Part shown: one piece after another, positions 25,228 through 35,220 of the stretch
Layout of the letters: each line of letters begins with the position of its first letter
Position numbering within the stretch: the first letter of the stretch is position 1
From: Chitinophagales bacterium
GTDB taxonomy: Bacteria; Bacteroidota; Bacteroidia; Chitinophagales; Saprospiraceae
Assembly: GCA_017303875.1 (NCBI GenBank)
Contig: JAFLBP010000005.1
Span: 77,068-141,067, forward strand
DNA: 64,000 bases
Reading direction: 5' to 3'
Notes under the pieces: model-generated
Database searches by the model: none
Seen by the model: the letters and a program-made list of their open reading frames with translations, nothing else
Told to the model about the DNA's origin: nothing
Translations under genes and position numbers: made by a program

Positions 25228-27484
25228 CGGTCTTGTTTTGCTTTTTACGGCGCTGTCTTTTTGGCTTCAGGCTCAAACCTTTTCCCGCTACAATATTCCT
25301 GTCAAACACGACGGCGAATTGCTGGCTCAGCCCTGGGTGGGCGGCCTGAATACGCCGCAGTTTCTCCCGGCCGACCTCAACCGCGATCAGGTTCAGGACC
25401 TCGTGGTGTTCGACCGCGTGGGCGATAAAGTGCTTACGTTTCTCAACCTCGGCACGCCCGGCGAAAGCAGTTATGTGTATGCCCCGGAATATGCCGATAA
25501 CTTTCCGCCCATCACCGATTATATGGTGCTGCGCGATTACAACAAAGACGGCGCAGCGGATATTTTTTGCGCCTCCATTCCGCAGGGAACCCAGGAAATG
25601 CAGGTATTTACCGGCTATTATGAAGGGAATGTACTGAAATTTCGCCCTTATCTTTTCCATTATCCCAACTGCTTTGCCTGTGTGCCGGAACAGATCTGGA
25701 TTCCCAGCGAAAGCCAGCCCGGCCTTTGGGAAAACCTCAATATCAGCAAAGCCGATTACCCCGATGTGGACGATATTGACGGCGACGGCGACCTCGATAT
25801 CATTACGTTTGCAGCAACCATCGGCGGGCATGTCTGGTGGATCAAAAATACCTCCAAAGAGCTTGGGCTGCCCCTCGACAGCCTGCGCTTCCGCTTGGCC
25901 GACGACTGCTGGGGGCGCTTTTACGAAAGCGGGGTGCTGCCCTGTATTAATGACCTGAGTCCTTCCCCTACGGGCTGTGTCAATGGTCTGACCAACGGCG
26001 GTATCGGCGGCGTGCGACACCCCGGCTCTACCGTGATGGTATACGACCAGGAGGGCGACGGCGATAAAGAAGTGGTGCTCGGCGATATTTCTTTTGCCTG
26101 CCTGAACATGATGACCAATGGCGGCACGCCCTCCAATGCCTGGATGAATGCCCAGGATACTGGCTTTCCTTCGTATAATGCGCCGGTGGATATTTCTATT
26201 TTTCCGGCAGCTTTTTACCTTGATCTGGATAATGACGGCAAAAAAGACATGATTGCCGCACCCAATAATGAAACCATCGGCGAAGACCAGAAAAACGCCT
26301 GGTTTTACAAAAATACGGCTTCCAGTGGACATAATTTTCAGCTCCGGACCCGCTCTTTTTTGGTGCAGGATATGATTGACCACGGTACCGGCACGCACCC
26401 GACTTTTGCAGATGTAAACGCCGATGGTCTTATGGATCTCGTGGTAGGTACTTACGGTTATTTCCTTGCGGCCAATGCTTCCTCTACCAATGCACGCCTG
26501 TATTTGTACCTGAACACCGGCACTGCCACACAACCGCAGTTTGAACTGAGCAATCCGGACTGGTTGCAGATGTCGCAATTCGCACCCGATAATTTCGAGT
26601 TCTCTCCAACTTTTGGCGATCTCGACGGCGATGGCGACCTCGACCTGCTGATCGGCAATGATATCGGTTCGTTTTTTTATCATCGCAATATCGCCGGGCC
26701 GGGCCAGCCCATGCAGTTTCAGCTCGACACTGATGCTATGTGGATTACCATGGACGTAAATGGTCAGGTGTCCACGCCCACCATTTTCGACCTCGACGGC
26801 GATGGTTTAAAGGACATTATTGCCGGCGAACGACTTGGATTTATCAATTTTTTCAAAAATATCGGCCTTCCCGGTGCTCCGAAGTTCAACCTCGTGCCGA
26901 CGGTGGAAAATGTCGGCAGTATTGATACGCGCCAGCCCAACCAGTTCCTTGGTTTCAGCGCACCGACCGTTTGGCAAACACCCGACGGGCCAATGCTCGT
27001 TACCGGCACCCAGGGCGGCCACTACGAAGCCTATCTCGGCATACAGCCCAACAGCACTGCGGCCCAGTTGCTTACAGAAACACTCGGAAACCTCGACGAC
27101 GGCCTGCGCAGCCATCCGGCATTCGCCGACCTGAATGCCGACGGCCGATTGGAAATGCTGACCGGAAATGCGCGCGGCGGCCTGAGCCTGTACAAAACCA
27201 ATTTGCAGGATTATACCGTTGCGACGAAGAACCCTGCCGCCGAAAAAATTGTTCTGCGCGCAACGCCCAACCCGGCTACTAACTGGACGCGTATAGAAGG
27301 CTTGCCGGAGCAGCCCGCACAATGGCAACTTTTTGATGCTTTCGGACGCTTGGTTATGCAAGGGGAAACAAATGGCGAAAATGCCCTTACCCTCCGCATA
27401 GAGAAACAGGTTGCCGGCCTGTATTTTTTCAATGTTAAATATGCTAATGGAAGTGCTGCCTTGCGTTTAATGATGGATTTTTGA
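25202..27484 (+). CDS. Secreted VCBS/FG-GAP-repeat protein with T9SS domain
   Basis: The protein has 760 residues, or 756 from the ATG at 25214, which gives the neater signal peptide MVFRNGLVLLFTALSFWLQA. Residues 40-640 hold at least six FG-GAP/VCBS-type beta-propeller blades with calcium-binding DxDxDGxxD loops, such as DLNRDQVQDLVVFD, DIDGDGDLDII, DLDNDGKKDMI, DVNADGLMDLVVG, DLDGDGDLDLLIG and DLNADGRLEML. The C-terminus (ATPNPATNWTRIEGLPEQ, then WQLFDAFGRLVMQGE and LYFFNVKYANG) is a type A T9SS sorting domain. It is therefore an exported, calcium-stabilised propeller protein, likely a surface adhesin or binding protein; the ligand is unknown. Confidence 0.9.
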   Translation: MYFIMVFRNGLVLLFTALSFWLQAQTFSRYNIPVKHDGELLAQPWVGGLNTPQFLPADLNRDQVQDLVVFDRVGDKVLTFLNLGTPGESSYVYAPEYADNFPPITDYMVLRDYNKDGAADIFCASIPQGTQEMQVFTGYYEGNVLKFRPYLFHYPNCFACVPEQIWIPSESQPGLWENLNISKADYPDVDDIDGDGDLDIITFAATIGGHVWWIKNTSKELGLPLDSLRFRLADDCWGRFYESGVLPCINDLSPSPTGCVNGLTNGGIGGVRHPGSTVMVYDQEGDGDKEVVLGDISFACLNMMTNGGTPSNAWMNAQDTGFPSYNAPVDISIFPAAFYLDLDNDGKKDMIAAPNNETIGEDQKNAWFYKNTASSGHNFQLRTRSFLVQDMIDHGTGTHPTFADVNADGLMDLVVGTYGYFLAANASSTNARLYLYLNTGTATQPQFELSNPDWLQMSQFAPDNFEFSPTFGDLDGDGDLDLLIGNDIGSFFYHRNIAGPGQPMQFQLDTDAMWITMDVNGQVSTPTIFDLDGDGLKDIIAGERLGFINFFKNIGLPGAPKFNLVPTVENVGSIDTRQPNQFLGFSAPTVWQTPDGPMLVTGTQGGHYEAYLGIQPNSTAAQLLTETLGNLDDGLRSHPAFADLNADGRLEMLTGNARGGLSLYKTNLQDYTVATKNPAAEKIVLRATPNPATNWTRIEGLPEQPAQWQLFDAFGRLVMQGETNGENALTLRIEKQVAGLYFFNVKYANGSAALRLMMDF

Positions 27485-27517
27485 GGGTATATTTTTTATT
27501 GAAAAAAATCAGGCGTG

Positions 27518-29545
27518 ATGAAATACAGTTTTAAATACGGCGGAAAAGACGGGAAAACCATTCAATTGGTGGAAAGTCCCGACAAACTCGTCGTGCGCAT
27601 TAAAAACAACCGAAGCCTCGAAGGTATTCAGGTGAGCAAGCGCAGTCGCGACCTGCTCTCGCAAACCACCCAGGTGGCGGCTTTCCCGGAAGCCGGCGTC
27701 AGCGTCTTGCAGGTACAGGCCGAAACCAAACAGGAAGCGCTCGAACAACGCGATGCCACCCGCACGGCACTTAAGCAGGAAGACGATATCCGTTTTGCAG
27801 GTCGGGTGCTGCAAAATGCCGAAAACGGCGCGCTCATGCTGTATACCGAGAATTTTTTCCTGAAATTTAAAGAAGATACGCCTGAAAAAGCCTGTCTGGC
27901 ATTGATCGAGGCGCATCATTTACAGGTAAAAATGAAATTGCCTTTTGCCGCCAATGCCTGGTTTGTACAGGCGCCGGAAGGTACGGGCCTGGCGGTTTTT
28001 GCCATTGCTGAAGCCCTGCTGAGCGAAGCCATAGTGGAATATTGTCATCCGGAATTAGTGCAGGAGCGCGCGGATAAAGTGATTAATCCGGTACAATGGC
28101 ATTTAAAAAAAACGCAAATCGGCAAAAAAACGATTGACGCACATGTCAATATCGAAGCCGCCTGGGCATATACCCGGGGGAAAGGCATCACCATCGCGGT
28201 GATTGATAAAGGTATCGACATTGACCATCCGGAATTTACCGGGCGCATCGTTTTTCCCTATAATGCCAACGAACACAACGACAACCCGCGCCCGCAATTT
28301 GAAGGAGAAACCCACGGCACACCCTGTGCCGGCCTGGCCTGTGCGGCTGGACGGGAAGGCGGTGCTTCCGGCACAGCCCCCGAAGCCAACCTGATGCCCG
28401 TGCGCCTCTATGCCGGTATCGGCAGTATGCTGGAAGCCCTGGCCTTTACCTGGGCCGCCGATCAGGGCGCCGATGTAATTTCCTGCTCCTGGGGGCCGCC
28501 CGACGGACGATGGTATGACGGCGCCGACCCCGGGCATACGCAGTTTACGCCCATGCCCGACAGTACCCGATTAGCTCTTGAACATGCCCTGAAAAATGGC
28601 CGCAAGGGCAAAGGTTGCGTAGTGTTTTTTGCAGCCGGCAATGGCAATGAGGATATTGCTTATGATGCTTATGCTTCGCATCCCGGCGTTATCGCGGTAG
28701 CCGCCTGCAACGATCGCGGGAAACGAAGCGTATTCAGTGATTATGGCGAAGCGGTCTGGCTCAGTTTTCCCGGCGGCGATTATGGTTTTGCCGATTACAA
28801 ACACCCCGCCCCAAGGGTTAAGGGTTTGCACACCACCGATCATCGGGGGGCATCGGGTGAAACCGCCGGCGATTATAACAATAATTTTATCGGTACCTCG
28901 GCCGCCTGCCCCGGCGCTGCCGGCGTGGCCGCGCTGATGCTGGCGCTGAATCCTGCACTTAGCGCCACAGAGATCAAAGCCCTCTTGCGCCATGCCTGTA
29001 CGGCAATTGATCCGGCAAAAGGACAGTATGACGCAAGCGGACACAGTAAATACTACGGTTATGGCCGTGTAGATGCCGGTCGGGCAGCGGAGCTGGCCCT
29101 CTTGCAACGCAATGTACCGGCTGCTGCCGTGCAGGTGGCGGGGAACCTGCGCTTTCAGCATGCCGGCGAAATACCGCTTGCAACAAAAGGCTTGCCTACA
29201 CAAAGCGCTTTGGAGCGGCGGGGGCTGCAAGGGTTTCGGCTGTGGCTGTCGCCGGCAGCGCCGGGACTCAAACTGCGCTATAAAGTCAATACCAGCGGTA
29301 ATATCCTGCAGTTGAATGAGGCGGAAGGGGAATATGTCGGGGCGAGTGGCGCTTCCAAACGCGCCCTTGGATTTGCGGCCTGGTTAGAAGGCGCTCCGGC
29401 TTCCGGCTTCGTGCTGCGCTATGGCGCCCGTTTTAAAGGCTCGCCGCTTTGGCGTTATGCCGCCGACGGCGCCTGGTTGGGCAGTGCAGGCAGTACCGGC
29501 CCGAATATTGAGGCCATGTGTATATGCTTGTTGCCCAAAGCGTAA
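27518..29545 (+). CDS. Subtilisin-family (S8) serine protease without signal peptide
   Basis: This 675-residue protein has a complete S8 catalytic set: Asp230 in IAVIDKGIDIDHPEF, His266 in ETHGTPCAGLA, oxyanion Asn375 in FAAGNGN and Ser461 in GTSAACPGAAG (the usual GTSMAAP has changed to GTSAACP). Residues 1-190 are a non-hydrophobic N-domain that may be an inhibitor-like propeptide. Residues 530-675 are a beta-rich C-terminal domain without T9SS motifs. There is no signal peptide, so it either works in the cytoplasm or leaves by an unusual route. The ATG at 27518 was chosen over the GTG one codon upstream. It lies 33 bp after the VCBS gene and may be co-transcribed with it. Confidence 0.9.
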   Translation: MKYSFKYGGKDGKTIQLVESPDKLVVRIKNNRSLEGIQVSKRSRDLLSQTTQVAAFPEAGVSVLQVQAETKQEALEQRDATRTALKQEDDIRFAGRVLQNAENGALMLYTENFFLKFKEDTPEKACLALIEAHHLQVKMKLPFAANAWFVQAPEGTGLAVFAIAEALLSEAIVEYCHPELVQERADKVINPVQWHLKKTQIGKKTIDAHVNIEAAWAYTRGKGITIAVIDKGIDIDHPEFTGRIVFPYNANEHNDNPRPQFEGETHGTPCAGLACAAGREGGASGTAPEANLMPVRLYAGIGSMLEALAFTWAADQGADVISCSWGPPDGRWYDGADPGHTQFTPMPDSTRLALEHALKNGRKGKGCVVFFAAGNGNEDIAYDAYASHPGVIAVAACNDRGKRSVFSDYGEAVWLSFPGGDYGFADYKHPAPRVKGLHTTDHRGASGETAGDYNNNFIGTSAACPGAAGVAALMLALNPALSATEIKALLRHACTAIDPAKGQYDASGHSKYYGYGRVDAGRAAELALLQRNVPAAAVQVAGNLRFQHAGEIPLATKGLPTQSALERRGLQGFRLWLSPAAPGLKLRYKVNTSGNILQLNEAEGEYVGASGASKRALGFAAWLEGAPASGFVLRYGARFKGSPLWRYAADGAWLGSAGSTGPNIEAMCICLLPKA

Positions 29546-29614
29546 GCTATTGAGAATGCAAATTTTTAATGCGTCTAAATAAGCGCTTAAATTGCAGGTT
29601 TTCAAGACAAAAAT

Positions 29615-29644
29615 TTGGGAAAACTGTTTACGATAGTAGCTTTG
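29615..29644 (+). promoter_or_regulatory. Promoter of the succinate dehydrogenase operon
   Basis: TTG (29615-29617), 19 bp and TAGCTTTG (29637-29644). Initiation near 29651 leaves a leader of about 105 nt before sdhC. Confidence 0.65.
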
Positions 29645-29756
29645 TTGCCGGAAATTTGGCGAGTAACATAAAGGTGCAAAATAAATGTATTTTCTTTGTG
29701 CCTGCTCTTCAATCCTTGTAACAAACGAAAAGCTGCAAACACATTCTGACCTGCAT

Positions 29757-30449
29757 ATGAGTTGGTTTACCAAATTTTTATCCTCCTCCATCGGACAGAA
29801 ATGGATTATGTCCCTGACCGGTATTTTCCTGATGCTGTTCCTGGTGGTGCACCTGATCGGCAACTTCCAGTTGCTGAAAGATGACGGTGGTGATGCGTTC
29901 AACGCCTATGCGTATTTTATGACGCATTTCCCACTGATCAAGGTCGTCTCCTACGGCTTGTACTTCTTCATTTTGCTGCATGCCTACAAAGGTATTGCCC
30001 TCTGGCTGAGCAATCGCAAAGCCCGCGGCCCGCAGCGTTATGCCGTGCAGTACAGCCGACCGAGCGAACGCCAGTCGCGCAACATGGCCTGGTTGGGCAT
30101 TATCATCTTCATTTTCCTGCTCATTCACCTGTATCAGTTCTGGTTGCAGATGAAAATGGGCGCGCTGGAACTGGTGGATGTAACGGCCTATGATTTCCAG
30201 GTGTACAATCTCTACGCACCCGTTAAAGAAGCGTATAGCCAGTTGGGCTATGTGATTTTTTACGTGGTTTGTATGCTGATTGTCGGCCTGCACCTCTGGC
30301 ACGGCTTCTGGTCTTCCTTCCAGACCCTCGGCGTCAGCCACCGCCGCTACAACGGCCTGATCAAAACGATCGGCTACATCTACTCCGTCGGCATTTCCCT
30401 CGGATTTGCCATTATTCCGGTGTACTTCTATCTCTTCATCAAGCAGTAA
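29757..30449 (+). CDS. sdhC: Succinate dehydrogenase cytochrome b subunit
   Basis: This 230-residue protein has five membrane helices and the B-type (di-haem) arrangement of Bacteroidota SdhC. Candidate haem ligands are the His residues in [24 protein letters not shown] and GLHLWHG. It anchors SdhAB in the inner membrane and passes electrons from succinate to menaquinone. The start at 29757 ([16 protein letters not shown]) was chosen because the family begins here; an in-frame start at 29685 only adds a non-conserved leader. sdhA follows 16 bp after the stop codon. Confidence 0.95.
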   Translation: MSWFTKFLSSSIGQKWIMSLTGIFLMLFLVVHLIGNFQLLKDDGGDAFNAYAYFMTHFPLIKVVSYGLYFFILLHAYKGIALWLSNRKARGPQRYAVQYSRPSERQSRNMAWLGIIIFIFLLIHLYQFWLQMKMGALELVDVTAYDFQVYNLYAPVKEAYSQLGYVIFYVVCMLIVGLHLWHGFWSSFQTLGVSHRRYNGLIKTIGYIYSVGISLGFAIIPVYFYLFIKQ

Positions 30450-30465
30450 TTTCCAAATTCACAAT

Positions 30466-32403
30466 ATGGCAACCGACGAGCGTTCACTGCGATTAGATTC
30501 GAAAATCCCGGAAGGCCCAGTAGGCGAGAAGTGGGAAAATTATAAAGGCCACGTGCCCCTCGTTTCCCCCAACAACAAGCGCCGCATCGACGTCATTATC
30601 GTCGGCTCCGGCCTTGCCGGCGCCTCCGCCGCAGCCTCCCTGGGCGAGTTGGGCTACAACGTCAAGGTATTTACCTACCACGACAGCCCCCGCCGCGCGC
30701 ACTCTATCGCCGCACAAGGTGGTATCAATGCCGCCAAAAACTACCGCAACGACGGCGACTCCGTATATCGCCTCTTCTACGATACTATTAAAGGTGGCGA
30801 CTTCCGTGCCCGCGAAGGCAACGTCCATCGCCTCGCCGAAGTTTCAACCGACATCATCGACCAATGCGTCGCGCAAGGCGTTCCATTCGCCCGCGAGTAT
30901 GGCGGCCTGCTCGATAACCGCTCCTTCGGCGGCACGCAGGTATCGCGTACCTTTTACGCACGCGGTCAGACCGGACAACAGCTCCTCATCGGCGCTTATC
31001 AGGCTCTCAGCCGCCAGATTGCCCTCGGCAGTGTGAAAATGTACAACCGCCACGAAATGCTGGATGTGGTAACTGTCGACGGTAAAGCGCGCGGTATCAT
31101 CGCCCGCAACCTGATTACCGGCGAACTCGAACGCCACAGCGGTCATGCCGTGGTGCTCGCCACCGGCGGCTACGGCAACGTATTCTACCTGAGTACAAAC
31201 GCCATGATGTGCAACGTGACCGCCGCCTGGCGCGCACACCGCCGCGGCGCTTTCTTCGGCAACCCCTGCTTCACGCAGATTCACCCGACCTGTATTCCGG
31301 TTTCCGGCGACTATCAGTCGAAACTCACGCTGATGTCGGAATCGCTGCGCAACGACGGCCGTTGCTGGGTACCCAAAAACGCCGCAGATTGCAAAAAGCA
31401 CCCCAGCGAGATTCCGGAAGACGCACGCGACTACTACCTCGAGCGCAAATACCCGGCATTCGGTAACCTCGTTCCCCGCGACATCGCCTCCCGCGCCGCC
31501 AAGCAAGTGTGCGACGAAGGCCGCGGTATCGGGCAAACCGGCCTCGCCGTTTACCTCGATTTCGCCGACGCCATCAAGCGCTTCGGTCGCAAAACCATCG
31601 AGGCGCGCTACGGTAACCTCTTCGAAATGTACGAAAAGATTACCGGCGAAAACCCTTACGAAGTGCCCATGCGCATCTATCCGGCCGTACACTACACCAT
31701 GGGCGGCTTGTGGGTAGACTATGAGTTGATGACCACCGTACCCGGCCTCTACGCCTGCGGGGAAGCCAACTTCAGCGACCACGGCGCCAACCGCCTCGGT
31801 GCCTCCGCCCTCATGCAGGGCTTAGCCGACGGCTACTTCGTACTGCCGTACACCATCGGTTCTTACCTGTCCAAAGAGATTCGTACGGGCGCCATCGCAA
31901 CGAATACCGCTGCTTTCGATACCGTTGAAAAAGAAGTGCGCGAGCGCATTCAGAAGATTTTCAGCATCAATGGCAAACAAAGCGCCGAGAGTTTCCACCG
32001 CCGTCTGGGTAAAATTATGTGGGATAAATGCGGCATGGCCCGCGATGCCCAAGGCCTGAAACAAGCCATTCAGGAAATCCGCGAACTGCGCAAGGAATTC
32101 TGGAGCGACCTGTTTATGCCCGGTAAAGCCGACGAATTCAACCCGGAATTAGAAAAGGCCCTGCGTGTAGCCGACTTTATCGAACTCGGCGAACTCATGT
32201 GCATCGACGCCCTCAACCGCAATGAATCCTGCGGCGGTCACTTCCGCGAGGAATATCAGACGGAAGGTGGCGAAGCCCTGCGCGACGATAAAGGCTATAT
32301 GTATGTTGCCGCCTGGGAATGGAGTGAAAACGGCGAACCCACGCTGCACAAAGAACCGCTCAACTACGAAGAAATTGAAGTGGTTCAGCGTTCTTACGAA
32401 TAA
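30466..32403 (+). CDS. sdhA: Succinate dehydrogenase/fumarate reductase flavoprotein subunit
   Basis: The 645-residue protein carries the FAD-binding [18 protein letters not shown] motif near residue 50, the [13 protein letters not shown] segment with the His that binds FAD covalently in the family, the substrate motif HPTCIPVSG, and [11 protein letters not shown] and [16 protein letters not shown] of the FAD domain. It oxidises succinate to fumarate in the TCA cycle. The length suits the Bacteroidota B-type enzyme. Start 30466 ([17 protein letters not shown]) was preferred to 30406, which overlaps sdhC. The stop is 12 bp before an unrelated secreted-protein gene that separates it from sdhB. 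Confidence 0.97.
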   Translation: MATDERSLRLDSKIPEGPVGEKWENYKGHVPLVSPNNKRRIDVIIVGSGLAGASAAASLGELGYNVKVFTYHDSPRRAHSIAAQGGINAAKNYRNDGDSVYRLFYDTIKGGDFRAREGNVHRLAEVSTDIIDQCVAQGVPFAREYGGLLDNRSFGGTQVSRTFYARGQTGQQLLIGAYQALSRQIALGSVKMYNRHEMLDVVTVDGKARGIIARNLITGELERHSGHAVVLATGGYGNVFYLSTNAMMCNVTAAWRAHRRGAFFGNPCFTQIHPTCIPVSGDYQSKLTLMSESLRNDGRCWVPKNAADCKKHPSEIPEDARDYYLERKYPAFGNLVPRDIASRAAKQVCDEGRGIGQTGLAVYLDFADAIKRFGRKTIEARYGNLFEMYEKITGENPYEVPMRIYPAVHYTMGGLWVDYELMTTVPGLYACGEANFSDHGANRLGASALMQGLADGYFVLPYTIGSYLSKEIRTGAIATNTAAFDTVEKEVRERIQKIFSINGKQSAESFHRRLGKIMWDKCGMARDAQGLKQAIQEIRELRKEFWSDLFMPGKADEFNPELEKALRVADFIELGELMCIDALNRNESCGGHFREEYQTEGGEALRDDKGYMYVAAWEWSENGEPTLHKEPLNYEEIEVVQRSYE

Positions 32404-32415
32404 AATCAAAACCCC

Positions 32416-33048
32416 ATGAAAGCAAGTCGTTTTTTGTTCATTGCAGCAGGCGTCGTGTTTTATGTTTTTCAGGGAAAGGCCCAGGCTGATACCATTTTTT
32501 TAGCCAATCCTTCTTTTGAAATGCGTATTGCCCGACATTCGATCACGCCCGATGGCTGGGTCAATATTGGCCCGGAAGGAGAAAGTGAGCCGGATGTTCA
32601 ACCCGGCAGTTTTGGTTGCCAGACACCGGCACAACACGGCGATACTTACCTCGGTATGGTCGCCCGCGATAACAATACCTGGGAAGGTGTCGGACAGCGC
32701 CTGAGCAGTAATTTGCTGAAAGATTCTACCTATACTTTCAGCGTTTTTCTGGCTCAATCGCCTGAATACACCTCGCTGTCGAGGGTGAGCGGTGAAAAAG
32801 CCTTGTATGTTTCACCTTTAATCCTCGTTGTTTGGGGCGTAAATGCGAAACACGGAACAGAGGAACTGTTGGCGCAAACAGAAGCTGTAACGCATAAAAA
32901 CTGGTTGGAATACCGCTTTGAACTGCAACCCGGCAAAGACGATTTTGATGAAATAAACCTCGTGGCGTATTATGCGCCCGGCCTTGAAAAACGCAATGGA
33001 AATCTTTTGGTGGACAATTGTTCGCCAATCATTCGCAAAAAAAAGTAG
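32416..33048 (+). CDS. Secreted CBM/galactose-binding-like protein inside the sdh operon
   Basis: This 210-residue protein begins with a signal peptide (MKASRFLFIAAGVVFYVFQG, cleavage after KAQA). The mature part opens with IFLANPSFEMRIA and has PDGWVNIG, GDTYLGMVARDNN, GVGQRLSSNLLKDSTYTFSV and a final GNLLVDNCSPI, the normal order of a jelly-roll carbohydrate-binding module of the CBM4_9/galactose-binding type. T9SS motifs are absent. It lies 12 bp after sdhA and 21 bp before sdhB on the same strand, so it is very likely co-transcribed with a respiratory complex with which it has no obvious link. Either the insertion is neutral or the protein assists assembly on the periplasmic side. Confidence 0.85.
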   Translation: MKASRFLFIAAGVVFYVFQGKAQADTIFLANPSFEMRIARHSITPDGWVNIGPEGESEPDVQPGSFGCQTPAQHGDTYLGMVARDNNTWEGVGQRLSSNLLKDSTYTFSVFLAQSPEYTSLSRVSGEKALYVSPLILVVWGVNAKHGTEELLAQTEAVTHKNWLEYRFELQPGKDDFDEINLVAYYAPGLEKRNGNLLVDNCSPIIRKKK

Positions 33049-33069
33049 AAGCTATAATTCGCTACGGAT

Positions 33070-33822
33070 ATGAAACTGACGCTCAAAATCTGGCGGCAAG
33101 GCGGCAAGTACAAAGGAGAATTTGTCACCTATGAACTGCCGAACGTAAACGCTCACATGTCCTTCCTCGAAATGCTCGACGTTTTGAACGAGGACTTAGT
33201 TAGCCGCCGCGAAGAGCCGGTGGCTTTTGAACACGATTGCCGTGAAGGCATCTGCGGCACCTGCTCGCTGGTGATCGACGGCCGTCCGCACGGCCCCTGG
33301 AAAGGTACCACTACCTGCCAGGTACACATGCGCCATTACAAAGACGGCGACACCATCGTAATTGAGCCATACCGCGCAAAGGCCTTCCCGGTACTGAAAG
33401 ACCTCGTGGTGGATCGCTCCGCCCTCGATCGCATCATTCAGGCCGGTGGATACGTAAGTGTCAATACCGGACAAGCACAAGACGCCAACGCCATTCCGGT
33501 GAGCCAGGAAGACGCTTCCAAGGCATTTGACTCCGCAGCTTGCATCGGTTGCGGCGCCTGTGTTGCCGCTTGCCCGAATGCATCCGGTATGCTCTTTACT
33601 TCAGCCAAGGTAAGCCACTTGGCCATGTTGCCGCAAGGCCATGCCGAGCGCCGCAAACGCGTGTTGGCCATGGTTGCGCAAATGGATACTGAAGGTTTTG
33701 GCCAGTGCTCCAACGTAAAAGCCTGCGAAGCAGAATGCCCGAAAGAGATTTCGGTAGACAATATTGCCCGCATGAACCGGGAGTATGCCGCTGCGGTATT
33801 TACCTCGGAAACAGCGATGTAA
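33070..33822 (+). CDS. sdhB: Succinate dehydrogenase iron-sulfur subunit
   Basis: The 250-residue protein has an N-terminal 2Fe-2S ferredoxin domain ([17 protein letters not shown], with the last Cys in TTTCQVH) and a C-terminal domain with [15 protein letters not shown] and [15 protein letters not shown] for the 4Fe-4S and 3Fe-4S clusters. It moves electrons from the SdhA flavin to the SdhC haems. It is the last gene of the operon and ends 20 bp before a 40-bp perfect inverted repeat. Confidence 0.96.
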   Translation: MKLTLKIWRQGGKYKGEFVTYELPNVNAHMSFLEMLDVLNEDLVSRREEPVAFEHDCREGICGTCSLVIDGRPHGPWKGTTTCQVHMRHYKDGDTIVIEPYRAKAFPVLKDLVVDRSALDRIIQAGGYVSVNTGQAQDANAIPVSQEDASKAFDSAACIGCGACVAACPNASGMLFTSAKVSHLAMLPQGHAERRKRVLAMVAQMDTEGFGQCSNVKACEAECPKEISVDNIARMNREYAAAVFTSETAM

Positions 33823-33842
33823 TTCGTTCGGAATATCAGGCG

Positions 33843-33925
33843 CTCAAGCCGGCTAAAAACGGATAAAACGTTTACTAAACTTTGGAAGTTTAGTAAACGT
33901 TTTATCCGTTTTTAGCCGGCTTGAG
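33843..33925. terminator. 40-bp perfect inverted repeat, bidirectional terminator
   Basis: Arms 33843-33882 and 33886-33925 are exact reverse complements with a 3-nt loop (TGG). The hairpin lies between the converging sdhB and Kdo-transferase genes and includes the last codons of the latter, which stops at 33912. It would form an extremely stable RNA stem from either strand. Confidence 0.8.
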
Positions 33926-35132
33926 TATTTATCCCATTCAGTACCTGTTCCGTAGCCCCCTTATTTTCCTCCAGCCATTGTAGCACAATTGCCGCAGCTC
34001 TTTCACGCGCATCGCCAGGCCCAAGCAAGGTTTTCAGCTGTTTTTCTAATGTAGCACTATCCTGTACCGGGAAAAAACCACCAAGTGCACTCAATTGCCT
34101 GGCCTCTTCAAATTTATGATATTTCGGCCCAAAAAGCACCGGCAAGCCATACGCTGCCGGCTCTAAGGTATTGTGTATCCCTTTCCCGAAACCGCCGCCG
34201 ATATAGGCCACACGGCCATAGCGATACAAGCGGTTCAGCTGGCCAATTCCATCTACCAGTACATAGGGCAAATGCGCATTGCCGGCATGGAGTTTAGACA
34301 AGCGCACGCTGCTGCCTGCCGGCAAGGCTTTTTCCAGCGCCTGCAAATGCCCCTCAGCAGGTTCGTGGGGTGCAATAATTGCCCGCCAGCCGTGTTTGAC
34401 CAGCAAAGGCAGGAGCAAGGCTTCATCGGCGGGCCAGGAGCTTCCCACCACCAGATCTACCTGTATAACTACCCCCTCCGGTAACACATGCGCCTGCTGC
34501 GCATTTTCAAGCACCCGGTCGATTCGGGTATCGCCGGCGCGGGTGACAACAGTGATATTAATACTTTGCAGGAGTTGTACCGAACGTTCGTCCTGCACAT
34601 AAATATGGGTAAATGCATGTAGCATCTTGCGCCAGAAGGCGCCCCAGGGTTTGAAAAATACCTGTTCGGGGCGGAATACGGAGGAAATGAGCAGCGTTTT
34701 TATATTATTGTTTTTCAGCACTTTGAGGTAGTTGTGCCAAAATTCATATTTTACAAAAATCGCCACCTCCGGCTGAATGATTTCTACAAAATCACGGGCA
34801 TTGCGGGCCGTATCCAAAGGTAAATAGCAGATAAAATCGGCGCCGCTGTAGTTTTTCCGGATTTCATACCCGGAAGGCGAAAAAAAACTCAACACGATAC
34901 GGTATTCCGGATGTCGGGCGCGCCAGGCTTCCAGCACCGGCCGGCCCTGCTCAAATTCACCCAGCGAAGCGGCGTGTATCCACAGCACCGGCCGCGCCGG
35001 TTCGGGTGGAAATGCCGCGCGGTAGCGCGCGCGCCAGTTGCGCCGCCCTTCATGCCAAAGCCGCGCCTTCGGATGAAAGCGGGCAGCAAGGGCGAGCAGG
35101 GCGCCGTAACAACGAATGAGAAAACCGTACAT
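33912..35132 (-). CDS. waaA: 3-deoxy-D-manno-octulosonic acid (Kdo) transferase
   Basis: This 406-residue GT30/GT-B enzyme joins Kdo to lipid A on the cytoplasmic face of the inner membrane. It has an N-terminal hydrophobic segment (MYGFLIRCYGALLALAARF), the conserved LWIHAASLGEFEQGRPVLEA acceptor-site segment with the catalytic Glu, VGSSWPADEALLLPLL, IIAPHEP and the nucleotide-sugar motif AYIGGGFGKGIHNTLEPAAY. The start at 35132 was chosen because the upstream extension to 35183 translates a TCATCAC-type tandem repeat. The last five codons lie inside the 40-bp hairpin. It belongs to a minus-strand set with frr, DUF5606 and GT2. Confidence 0.93.
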   Translation of the reverse strand: MYGFLIRCYGALLALAARFHPKARLWHEGRRNWRARYRAAFPPEPARPVLWIHAASLGEFEQGRPVLEAWRARHPEYRIVLSFFSPSGYEIRKNYSGADFICYLPLDTARNARDFVEIIQPEVAIFVKYEFWHNYLKVLKNNNIKTLLISSVFRPEQVFFKPWGAFWRKMLHAFTHIYVQDERSVQLLQSINITVVTRAGDTRIDRVLENAQQAHVLPEGVVIQVDLVVGSSWPADEALLLPLLVKHGWRAIIAPHEPAEGHLQALEKALPAGSSVRLSKLHAGNAHLPYVLVDGIGQLNRLYRYGRVAYIGGGFGKGIHNTLEPAAYGLPVLFGPKYHKFEEARQLSALGGFFPVQDSATLEKQLKTLLGPGDARERAAAIVLQWLEENKGATEQVLNGINTQAG

Positions 35133-35151
35133 TGGAGTGATGAGTGATGAG

Positions 35152-35220
35152 TGATGAGTGATGAGTGATGAATTGATTTTCAATTGCTTAAAAAATCAAT
35201 TCATCACTCATCACTCATCA
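35152..35220. repeat. 29-bp perfect inverted repeat built from TGATGAG units
   Basis: Arms 35152-35180 and 35192-35220 are exact reverse complements around an 11-nt loop. The left arm extends into further tandem TGATGAG copies from 35136. It fills the gap between the glycosyltransferase stop and the Kdo-transferase start, so it may partly terminate the upstream transcript. Confidence 0.8.

Noticed and set aside
25151..26683. A 510-codon minus-strand frame opposite the VCBS-repeat gene
   Set aside because: The plus strand has calcium-binding repeats and a T9SS domain; the opposite product is a reading artefact of a GC-rich gene.
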